A stretch of 64,000 nucleotides of DNA from Branchiostoma lanceolatum (lineage: Eukaryota; Chordata; Leptocardii; Amphioxiformes; Branchiostomatidae), in contig NC_089735.1 in NCBI RefSeq assembly GCF_035083965.1, forward strand, positions 9,078,001 through 9,142,000. The letters are read 5' to 3'. The notes below the pieces were generated by a model. That model searched no databases, was not told the origin of the DNA, and saw only the letters and a program-made list of their open reading frames with translations. Position 1 is the first letter of the stretch. Each line of letters begins with the position of its first letter. A program made the position numbers and the translations under genes. This document shows, piece after piece, positions 1 through 12,000 of this stretch.

Positions 1-3000
1 GCTATGTATCTCATACACTCCTGGTCTGACGGGAACTGTGTAACCTCCTTCACCAGCCACCGTACCACTTTCACATGGCCCTGGAACACACGCACAGCAC
101 AACAAACATCAACACAAGAGATAGGACTTTAAATACATCATTTCATGTTCCTGCAATAAGTGGGTTATAAAAATGAGTCTGTATCTACTTTGACAAATTG
201 TAAGAAATTGAAACTAAACACACCGACTATGGTATACCAAATTATGGATTCTTCATTTTTGTTTTTTCACATCTTCTTCTTTGACTTTGGCTTTCTAAGA
301 CATTAGTATCCGTTTTCAAAATATCTTTCTACAAGTTCAATATCTTTGCTCAGTTTGTAGCTGCTTTGTATGATTTACAGTATGACTGAAAACTTTTTTT
401 GCAGGTGTCATCCAAATAATCAAATCAACATGGTCTAAACACAAAACCTAAACTCTATACCTTTCTGAAGGTGGCCATGAGAGGAGTGATCTTCCTGTTG
501 TCTTCAGCGTCCTTGTCGGCCCCAGCGCTGACCAACAACTGGACAACGTCAAGGTGTCCACCGTTCGCAGCCAGCCACAGGGGCGTGTTGCCCTTCTTGT
601 TTCGAACATCAATCTGGGCTCCTCTGTAAGACACAATAGACAAAAGGCTTACTGTCAATTCCTTTAGTTGCAAGGACTTTATTTTGCAGTCGGAAAAAGG
701 AGGCATTCTCAGTAGAAACAATGCGGTAACTGCAAATATAAAACCACCGTGAATATTTCAGAATTTCTATATTAAGGTACAGTGGTAGATAATGAATTGA
801 AACATGTTGTGCCTAGTCAGTTACTCTGTGAATTATCTGTGAATTACAAGTATTTAGGTAAGAATCATCTTTCAAAAGAAACTTAGCATATTCAATGTTA
901 ATCAAATTTTAAGTTTATGAAAAAACATTGCAGACACATTAGGAGATATTGCGATCTGTTATTCTCAAATATAATACCAAAATGTTTGTACATGAAAACA
1001 GGGAAAACTTTAGTGATTGGCTCACCTCTGAATGAGAAGTTCACAGAACTTGTAGTGACCCTTGTCGGCGGCGATGGTGAGGGCGGTGTCGCGGGAGGAC
1101 GGGACCGGAGCAGCGTTCACGTCGGCACCTTTGTCGAGCAACACACGCCCGACCTCCGCATACCCTCCAGACGCTGCCTCCATGAGTGGAGTCAGGCCAG
1201 TCTGGTGGAGGAATACAGGCACGGATGGTTAGTTAGGCTTAGGACTTAACTTATAGTCTCAAGGATCAGCTGCCACAAACTACATATTGAAACTGGAAGA
1301 TATACCCGCACCCCTCTAGAGCAAAGATTATGTATATATATATTGTCATTTGAATAGTAGAGGACGATTGCCATTTTGTACGAGAATATAACAAGTATAA
1401 CAAACAGAGAAATGAACTGTATAGGCTTGTACAAAACCTTTTGTCCCTATTTTATACATTGAAGTACTGTAGAAATATGCATTTTCCTAATGCAAGTAGA
1501 CAAACCTTCCATCGAGAAGCATATCTGTTCTTTCATCTCTACTATAACTGACAAGCGAGGTGAACTTGAATTTATCTAATGATAGTTAGTTTTAATTTGT
1601 ATATGCGTTTTGTTGTGACCTGTATTTATCCCAGTATGGCAATAATGTGCAATAAAGGACTTCATTCATTCATTAAATATCTCTCTTGTAGTTGAGATGC
1701 TAGCAAATTAAAAAAAAAGGGAAAACTTGTTCTTTAACACTACAAGGGCACAAGGATTGATAGACTTGTCTTGTTGGCATAAGGGTTGCACTAAAAGGTT
1801 TCTTAAGTTAAAGAGAATCTGACCTTTGCCCTGTGCTCTACGTTGGCTTTGCGATCCACCAGTAGACTGACCACCTCATGACGTCCCTGGAAACACGCCA
1901 GGGTCAGGGCAGTGTTCCTATTGGTCTCGATCTGTAAGCATAATCAGTCAATGTAGTTCTAAACACTAAGATAGGTAGAAATGCAACATCTTCTTCAGTT
2001 GACCAAGTGAGGTTAGACTTGATGGCAAAATTGTGTCGATTTTCACAGGCCGCCTTCTTTTTGAATCTGAACTCAGGAACTAATAGAGATTACAGTGAAC
2101 AATGATCCATCGAGTGACTGAAATTGTACTCTCAGAACATCATTAAAAAATCATGTTTTTTTGTCTTACAGACTCAAAGATAAAGAAAATTAGTGATGTA
2201 TGTAAACTGTGTTTGGTGCTGGAAAGTTTAAATATTACCAGCTTAAGAAAAAAGTCTTTCAAGTCTTGATCTGTACTTCAATGGGTTTTTTTGTTAGACA
2301 AGAACTAGTCTTGCCCAACGATGTCCACTGAGTCCAAAGTGGTCCTTACCTGGGCATTGATGTCACTCCCCATGTCCAGTAACAGCTTGACCGCCTGAGT
2401 GTGGCCATTCATGGCAGCCAGCATCAATGGAGAGATGCCCAGTTTGCTCCCCGTCCTGATAAAGAAGGCATAATTGATAAGTCTACTACAAGCAAGTGGT
2501 GTAAAGGTGCCTCCTATAGACTTTTTCAAGAACTGCAGCAAGCAGATATGGAGAAACACAGCTGTGTGCTGCAAGAGATATAGCCATCACACAGTTTGGA
2601 CAACTGAACTTCTTGGTCAGTAGTAACCATTGAACACTTAAAACGCTGAACAAATTTTGTTTGAATGAAACAAAAACAAAAACAAACAAACAAAATCTAC
2701 ACAAACAGTTCAGGGAGTGTTGTTGTACTGACCTGGAGTTAATCTCGGCCCCGTGCTGCAGCAGTAGCTTGATGATGTTGACGTACCCGCCAGACGCGGC
2801 CAGACTCAGGGGGGTGTAGTCAGACACGTTACGGTGCTCCTTATTGGCTCCCCTGGCCAGGAGAAGTTCCACAACCTGTGAACAAGGGCAGCAAGTAGTT
2901 TGAACATTACCTTGTTTTTGGCCAGGGCTCAGGGGGGAAGAGATTTGTTGTGATTGTGATGCAACCCAACTAACCTATACAAGATTCTAACTTATTACAT

Positions 3001-6000
3001 CCAATTGAATACATTTGTAACAAATGACTTTGGCCATTCTGTAATTCGTTTTTATTACCTCTTGCCTTCCTCCAGAGCATGCTAATGAGAGGGGCGTGTC
3101 CTTGGTTCTCTCGGACTGGGCCTCGATGTCCGCCCCGTGGTCCAACAGTACCTCCACCACACTGGAGTGTCCCGCAGTCGCAGCCAGAATCAGGGGGGTG
3201 AACCCTGCACAAAATATCACAAGTTGTATGTTTGCAATTTTATGAAAGCATTCTATGAACAGGACACTTCTTATTTTGCTCCTCTTCACATGTTATCCTG
3301 TGTTACAAAGTAATATTTTCACAAAGCAATTCTATCCTATGTTACAAATTTAAATATATTTTTACAAAGCAGAACTGGGAATGAAAAGATATGTTGCCTA
3401 TGAAGCAAAGCACATAGCTGATGCGTTGATGAAGGTTTGACATCCAGGTAATAAAATACACCAAAATCTTATCCAGTTGCTTGAGTAACTATTTTTGTCG
3501 CATATAGCTGATGTACTTTAACTAGTGTTACAACTACATGTATGTTGAAAAACAGACTTTTTATTTCATGCAGTTTTCTTGTAATCAGCTAGGTGGCATA
3601 TCCAGAAGAGTAAGTTACTTTGCTGTGTTTTCCCACCTTTCTTGTCCCTGTGCTCCAGGTTGGCGGCCCGTGCCATAAGCTCCCTGACTAAGTCTTCATG
3701 TCCGCCAGCACATGCCAAGGTCAAGGCTGTGTCATGGTTACTCTCCGTCTGCAACAAAAGGAAGAATTTATCTTACAATTGTCTCCTGGCATCTATGCAC
3801 CCTTACAGATTTACAGCTACAAAAAAAAAGAAAGTTTTACAGTAGCATATTGCATGCGTAGTCCAGTGGTTAGCGACCCTACCTCTGGACCAAAAAACAG
3901 AGAGTTTGAATCCCGGCTGTGTCGTTCACCTGACATGCACGCTATTGGAAAGGGTCGCAGTCCTTAGGACACGACTTTAAGCCATGGTTCCCTGTTCATT
4001 GTGCTTGTCGAAAAGAGCTAGGGGAAGCTTCCGTCTTCTCTGTCACGACTAGTGAAAGAATAGCACTTCTGCGAGATAAACTGGTTCAAGGTCACTTTCT
4101 TCATTTTTGTCGTTGTTGCTTACAATCTGCAGTTTATATTGAATCTGCTAGAAGGGGCAACTACAACAATTAACTACCCACCTGTGCATCCACCTCAATC
4201 CCAGGGTAGATGGGGAGACTGGGGGCGGGGACGGGGGAAGGGTTGGGGGTTAGGGGGACGGAGGATGGCTGGGACCCAGGACTGCTGGTGACACACTGCG
4301 TGCCTACTGTGTGCATCTGGGGAGAGGAGTAGATCGCTGGTAGCTGACTGGGATCTGTAGGGGACAACAGTGGCAAAAACAAGTCAGCTTTACTGATACA
4401 TAGATGGGTACAATGTGTGATTGTGAATGTTCATCTAAACAGGCTATTTCAAAATCATTGCATGGAAACTTGAATTAAAAACATTCAATGTTACGTGAAA
4501 CATATTGAAAATATTATGGCACTAACTGCACCTATTAGAGAGCATGGATGCGGATATGTGAGTCTCACCTGTAGTACTGTGAACCATTGCCCTGTCTGGG
4601 GTCGGTACAGGAACAGCTGAAACACTCCCGTCTGCAGCCTCCCCCACAAGGGAACTGCCGGGGAGGGGCAGCGCCTGCGTAACCATGGGAACGCCCTGGA
4701 AGTTCTGATTGGTCAACATGGCTCCCATCATGCTCTGGGAGACCACCGGTAGCCCTGCCATAGTCTGGGAGAAGGTGAGCCCCTCCATACCCTGGAGGGG
4801 GACCATGGAGAGGGGGGTGGGGAGGACGGGTAGCGTTGCTGGGGTCAGAGGAGGGGAGATGGGGGTGAAGTCGGTCATGCCGGGCATCATGCTGGGGAGG
4901 TATGCCGGAGCGGGGGTTCCCGTGGCCTGAGGAACCGACGCGGCGCCGTCCGGATCCTTCCTGGGACTGGGAACAACAGACTGGTTGTTCGGAGAAGCAG
5001 CATGGCTCTGCCCCTCCACTTTCTGTAGCATGGTGGCCAGGAGGGGCTGGTTAGGCTGGGTGGAAGACACGGGGGCAGGCAGCAGCACGGCCTGGTGCCC
5101 TGCTGATCTACCCGCCTGGCCTACTGTGTCGGCTGCGTCCTGATGGATGCAGTTGGAGGCTACCGGCTGGATTGCCGTGTTGGCGGCTGGCTCTCCGGAC
5201 GCCACCACGGGTAGCGGCTGCGAGTTTACGGGGAAAGAACCCTGGTTCTGGGACGTAGGGAGGAAGAAAGACTGCGGGGAGATGGGGACGAACGCAGTGG
5301 CCTGTCCCGGGACAGTCGGGACGTAGATCTGCTGTTGAGAAGAGGGGATGGGGAGGGGCTGTTGGGTGAGGGAGGTAGGGAGGAAGGTGAGAGGTTGGGT
5401 GGGGAGGGGGAAGGATGTACTAGCAACAGGCGCCCCCTGTTGGCTGGGAGCAGCACTGCACACTTCTGATCCCTGAGGCTGGGCTGCACTGGGCATCTGT
5501 CAACAAATAAACAACTCTGTATAAGACACAAACAACAACACTGCACATAATCAAACATCTGAAGTAAAAAAGATCTCTGAGACTGGTCTTGCAATCCTAA
5601 CATAATGATTATAAGACATGATGATGACTTTATACACTTAAGTGCTACACAATCTCTTGCTGTCAGGGGCTGATTGGGCCTTCTAGGGACCTAAATGGTG
5701 GAAGGGGAGCTTGATTTAATCTGGCTCAGGGCTGTCGCCAGGACTCATCCCTCCATCCCAGGACAGAAATTTGCTTGTTGGGACAGGAACAAATTTAACC
5801 CCATCCGTCCATAAGTCTGAACTTCATGACATGAAATCGACGAAAAAGTACTTTCATTAGTTTAAAACGACAGATTTAGCAAAGAAATTCAACTACATTG
5901 TTTCCCCCCCTAACAATGAGTGGTACAGGAAAAAATTTAAACCTGGAGACAGCCCTGGTCAGGCTTTATATCCTTATATGCAAATGTGGCCTTTACCTGT

Positions 6001-9000
6001 GTCTGAGTTCCAGACTGAGTACTGGCCTGATTCTGTAAGGCCAGGATCTCGTTCTGTAGCTGTTGAGCGGCCTTCTCCTGTAGTTCTCGCTCCACTTTCT
6101 GTAGCTCCTCTAGAATTCTCTGTTTCTTCTTCAGCTGCTCTTCTCTCTGCCGATTCAGCTCGGCCATTCTCTCCTTAGCAGCAGGGTCATTGGGGTCAAT
6201 CTGCGGACAGAGGATTCTGATTACTCCAAAGAGAAGAAAACAAGGTTGAAGTTCAGGGGACAAATAAAAAGAAAGCAGTATCTGCAGAATCAAGCACAAG
6301 TTTGTGTGTTAATATTACTATTCTTGCAAGAAAATCAAACTCCAACAGGAAACAAGATGGCGCCAGCATGGATCAAAATCTAACATGGCGGCGCCCACCG
6401 GCCTTGGCAAAAACAAGACAGGTTTTGCTAATCCAAAACCCGTAACAAACAATAAAGCCTTTCTACGTCGATGAAGGTTAGACATCGAGGTAATATGATA
6501 CGCCATAAAGACAGTTACTCAAGCAACTGGACAAAATTCTTAGCCTGTAGTCCAGCCTTCTTAGCTTTAGTCCGCTACCCAAGCTCCACTCCCCAAACTA
6601 AATCTAAGAAGGCTGGACTCCAGGCTAGAAAATTCTGAAAATTTTATCGAGTTACTTGAATAACTGTCTTTTAGTGTATAAAGCCTTTCCATTTTACCTG
6701 TGTGTCCAGCTCTTCTGCTTGGAGCTGGGCGTTCTTCTCGATGGCTTCCTTGATTCTCAACTCCAGCTCGGTCAGCTTCTGCAGCTGGTCGTAGTCCACT
6801 CCTGTGCTGCAGGCCAGCTGGGTGCTCACCGACCCATCCCCTGCCGGCACAGCCTGGGAAACCCCCCCTAAACAACAAGTGGCATGGTGGTTAAGGTTGT
6901 AGACTTGGAATCTAAACGTTCTAGGTTTGAATCTGTAGCAGGTCTAAGCTACACTTGTAACTGGAAGAGAAACACATTCAACCTATCTAGTTAAATATGA
7001 CGTTCATGTTTTTTACGAATATCATGCGATTAAAAAAGGCTGTACTGTATTAGGCATTGTGGTAGATATTGTGGTCTTCCTCATTCATATAGATTCAACT
7101 GACTGCATAGTATTAACTTTTGGGAGTGTAAAAAAACAACTAAATCTATCCAACTAAAAAAACCAATGTCAAAGATAACTTGTAAAATACCTAATTTCTC
7201 TGGATGAGTATCATTTAAACAATGAAGACAGTATACTGTACATTCAAATCTTGTAATCTTTGTTGTGTTTTTTTTATCCACTATCTTTGCTGTGACCTCT
7301 AAAATGTGAAATACTACAAGCAATACATTTTCTGTTTGCCCACTGCAAACTTTGAACACCCTTCACCCCCTACCCCGAAATAAAGTCCCCTCTAACTTAA
7401 ATTGAATGAATTATAGAGTAACTGTGCGACAACGGTTCCTTACCTGTGATGTCTGTAGAGGTGAGTTGTCCTGGTCTCTGGTCAGGTTCTTGTGGAGGGA
7501 CCACAGTGGGGAGGGCCTGGGTCGGCACTCGAGGAGCCTACAGGACAACAGTAGAGACAATTCAGTCAAATGTTCTTCTTTCCAGAGGAAGTTGTCATTT
7601 CTACATTGAATAAGATAGAAATTAAATAGATGAATTTCCGCATATTCTATTCTAATGCCCTTCATGCAGATGAAATATAATCCTTTCTGTCACTAATAAA
7701 TCTTTTGAGAAATACAGATACCAAAGAAAGTCTATTTCTTGAAAAAGTTTTGGAAAAAAATGAGCTTAAGAATATTTCACTACATGAAGAAGAGGGGGAA
7801 AGGACAAATCAATGCTTAAAAACAACCCCAAAGCCTAATACATTTACCTATACAGGTGTTTTCATGTGGTCATGACTCTTAGACATTTGTTTCTTTCCAA
7901 GACAAAGTGTTTTGGCGCCTTTAGAGTTTGAGAATGTTCCAATGTAGGTAATAGAGAGGAGGACAAAATACGAAATGATAACTTCCGAACAATATGACAT
8001 TGCTCGAGGCATTTTTCCTATGGTACTGCATTACAATATGTGGTCTAATGTTGCCACAGATCTCTTTCCCCTGAGTCAATTTTTTTACTACCATTTTTCC
8101 CCCTCCTTTTTTGTCTTCCCTGTTGGTACGCCCCAAAGTGAGATGAGATACAAGGTGAAAAGAGAGATGTACATGTACCTGGAAGTTGGGTGAAGACACA
8201 ACAGACACAAAGGGGAGGAGTGTGAAGTCTTGAGTGAACATCTTCACGACCAGGACAGAAGATGAAAGAGAGAGAGAAAGAGAGAGTGCAAGATAGAGCA
8301 GGAGAGAGAGAAGAAGGGAAGGGAAAAAACATGAGAACATTTCAAGGGAAAAACAAAAAATCATTACAACACTTAATGATATGTCCAAGGGAAATACAAG
8401 ACAATGTCAGGGATACAACTTGAAATGAAAATTCGCATTAATAATAAAATAGATGTCAGGGATACAACTTGAAATGAAAATTCGCATTAATAATAAAATA
8501 GAGCCAGATTTCACCCCACAGTAAAAATACATTTTTTTCCTGTGCCAAAATAATTCATGACTATGCGATAATGTATGATAAGTCTAAAGGCAAAACTTGT
8601 GTTGTTTTTTGTGTAGCTGTTTTTGTGTCAACTGCAAATTCATGACACTACAAGTTACAACCATGCGTTTTCAATGGATCACTACAGTACTGTACTAAAG
8701 AGCTTTTCCAACCACAAACTAAAAACACCACGAAAATTAAGTCCCCAAAGAAATAAATGTAATCTACAGTATCCAGTGTTACTGACCTGGCCATTCTCGG
8801 AGGTGGGTGATGCCAACTGGGGAACCTCAGGAGGGGGTGGAGGGGTGAGCATGTTGTTGGGATAGTCCATCAGGAGGGAGGCAACAGTGGCATGGCCTCC
8901 CTTGGCACTCTCTATCAGCATGGTGGAGCCATCCTGAGGAAACAAAGCAGGACATTCAGAACGGTGTTTCAGGACATCTAAGCAATCATAGCACGACATT

Positions 9001-12000
9001 CAGAACTGTGTTTCAGGACATTGAAGAAAACATAGCACCACATTCAGATCAGTGCTTCAGGACATGAAAGAAAACACAGCACGACATTCAGAACTGTGTT
9101 TCAGGACATTGAAGAAAACAAAGCACAACATTCAGAACGGTGTTTCAGGATATTTAAGAGAAGATAGCACGACATTCAGATCAGTGCTTCAGGATATTGA
9201 AGAAAAACAGCAGGACATTCTGAACTGTGTTTCAGGACATTGAAGAAAATATGGCACGGTATTCAGAATGGCGTTTCAGGACATTGAAGAGAACGTAGCA
9301 TGGCATTCAGTACTGTGTTTCGGGACATTAGAGAGGCTCTGAAGAAAACTTAGTATGGCATTCAGAACAGTGTTTCAGGACATTAGCGTGGCATTCAGGA
9401 AAATATCCCAAGGCTTTCAGAATGGACAATGGAGTGGCATTCAATGAAGCATAGCACAACATTCTAAACTGTTTCAGAACATTTAATGGCATTGAAGAAA
9501 ACATAGCCCAACATTCAGAACTGTGTTCCTTAATTACCTTAAGCTTGTGGGAGGGATCAGCTCCATGTGCCAACAGGAGTTCCACCACGGATATGTGTCC
9601 GCCAGCGCAGGCCAGGGACAGCACCGTGTGGTCGTTATTAGACGTGGCTCTGTTCACATCCGCACCTGCAAATACATCAACAATTCCTTATAAAACCAGT
9701 TCAATAGGGAAAGCTTCCTCAGTTTGACAATGTCATTTTTTAGAAAGTTAATCGATTGAAAATTAAGCGTATCTTATGGGATGATATTGTGTGTGTAATG
9801 AGAGCAGCTTGTTCCCAGGCATTTATGGAATACAAACTTGTACCTAATTTCATCAGGTTGGTAAGTCAATACATAAAAGGACTCTTTGTACAGAACCAAG
9901 TGTTTTATTCCACCATCATTTTGGTGACCACCTGTCACCTTCCTCAGGGCAATTCTGACTAGTTCATATTGCATATTGCACTGCAGCATAGGTGTCGCTG
10001 CTTATAGATGCAGTCCCAAAAGTAAAGTATACAGGGGTAGTCTGGCTGCTGTGTTGTGAAATACATTAACAATTGTTTATAAACCCTTTGTGATAGGAAA
10101 AGCTTAGCATCTGGATTTTTTTGATAAAACGTCAAAGTATATCTTAGCATATGTACTGCACTGCCACAAAGTTCTGCTAGGTGTCATGCATGCACAGCAT
10201 GTCTTTGGGAAATAACCTTTATCTGTGGTTGTCTCTCACCCCTGGTAATGACGAACAACCAGCCAACAAAAAAGCATTGCTTTGTCCTCAGTCTGAGGTT
10301 CGACCACTTTACCTTTTATCAAAATATATGTACTGCACTACCACCAAGTTCTGCTAGGTGTCATGCATGCACTGCTTGTCTACATCTCTCACCTCTGGTA
10401 ATGAGGAACTGCACGGTACACAGATGGCCGGCACGCGCAGCCTTCATGAGGGGGGTGCGCCCTCCCTCCGACTCGTGTTCTAGCTCGGCGCCAGCCTGGA
10501 GAAGGATGTCGGCCACGTCCGTGTGGCCGTTCTCGCACGCGTAGGTCAGGGCAGTGTCGCCAGTGGCAGTCTGGGCATGGATGCTGGCACCTACGCAGTA
10601 AACAATTCATGTAATCAATGTCCTAAATGGTAAAGTGTACAAGGAATTTAAACTGCTCAAAAAATTACTATGGTCATAACACATATCTACATCACAAACA
10701 TTAACAGTAAAAATACATCTTAACTCTATACGACTTTGACAGCAGGGGCTGTTATCCTAGCTGTCAATTTGATGATCCCCATCTAGAAAGTAATGGTACT
10801 TCATTGATTACAGTGCCTGAATGGTTGGCTAACGGTTGCCCCCTAGCAGCTACGATGTAGTACTACATGCTGAGCTCTATTCAAGCTTTCTGTTATAACT
10901 AATGTATATTCATTACATATCGTAGTAGCTGTATTAATTTTCATTTCCATCAAGGACTCCATGAAGATAAGTGGTGACATGTGTATACCTAATGGAGATC
11001 TTTAATAAAACAAACAAACAGACAAACAAACAGACCTGCTTGAATGAGGTACTTGACCAGCTCGAGGTGTCCCTCCTGTGCGGCCTCCATGAGGGGAGTG
11101 GAACAGCCCAGCTCCATGTCTGCGCCCGCCTTGATCAGGAAGTCCGACACCTCGAGGAACCCCCCGCAGCACGCCAGCGTCAGGGCCGTCTCCTGGGTCT
11201 CTTCCGTCTGGGCATTGATGTTGGCACCTGTGAGTAAGACAAACAAAACACACCTTAATGCACAGGTGGTAGGTAAAAGTAGAATGTCCTAATATCTAAC
11301 CTCTGACCTCCAAAAGGCAATCATGTTATCTTGAAATGTAGTACGTGTTAAGTCATATGAATGTTCATGTTGTTTTCCGCTTTAATCATGTATGTATGCT
11401 CTATGTTTTCATGAATTCAGGAAGAGTAGATTAGATTTTCCAGTCTAATCTTATGGATTTGTAATAAAACATTAAACCCATGCGTACAATTTATGGATTT
11501 ATCTCTTCAACCATAGTATTTAGTCCATGAAAATATATTTTTATCTAGACTTGATCTGTGATGTACTGACAAAACAACATCGCAAACACCTGAAAACTTT
11601 TCCAGACATTAAAAAAATATAGAACAATTTTGGCCCAAATCAATATTACATCTGTGTTTGCGGAGAATCAATTTCGAAGTAGAGGGGGAAATTAGCTTTT
11701 GAGAGTGTTTTACGTTTGTGGCTGGAACTATTCTGTGGAACAGTAGTAATACATTTAATATACAGTCTTACAGAATGACATCGCAGTGGAAAGGATACCG
11801 TGATCGCAGTGGAAAGGATACCGTGAAAATAAAGCAACAACAAACATTTCAAGTTTTTAAGTAATTTTCACAAATAAATCAACGGTAGTACAGATAGCTG
11901 TAGTCTAGATCTCTTTGTGATGACTTGACAAAAACAACATATCTTCTGACCCTATAAAACCATGATAATTTTTCCTGCATCTGGCAACAGAATCTTCAAA

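Larger units (their letters stand above)
1..3748 (-). other. ANKHD1: ANKHD1 exons 18-25 (second ankyrin block)
   Basis: Exons on the minus strand: 3637-3748, 3059-3204, 2733-2875, 2350-2455, 1824-1931, 1026-1201, 461-623 and 1-80 (cut by the window edge). They begin TESNHDTALTLACAGGHEDL and encode about 10 ankyrin repeats that match the vertebrate second block closely, for example TPLSLAASGGYVNIIKLLL and KGNTPLWLAANGGH. The last bases encode VKVVRWLVKEVTQFPSD and ECMRYI, the conserved end of the block. This is the best conserved part of the gene in the window. Confidence 0.94.
4182..7537 (-). other. ANKHD1: ANKHD1 exons 13-17 (linker, coiled coil, low complexity)
   Basis: Exon 13 (7444-7537) encodes APRVPTQALPTVVPPQEPD, which matches the vertebrate linker. 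Exon 14 (6698-6867) and exon 15 (5997-6200) encode a charged coiled coil including RILEELQKVERELQEKAAQQ. Exon 16 (4569-5496) is 928 nt long and encodes about 309 residues rich in Pro, Ser, Gln, Thr, Val and Met with few charges. Exon 17 (4182-4354) ends LPIYPGIEVDAQ, just before the second ankyrin block. Phases are consistent throughout. Confidence 0.88.

Noticed and set aside
8947..9510. Regularly spaced repeat that could be mistaken for a CRISPR array
   Set aside because: The 44-bp units are continuous with no unique spacers, and the context is a eukaryotic intron.
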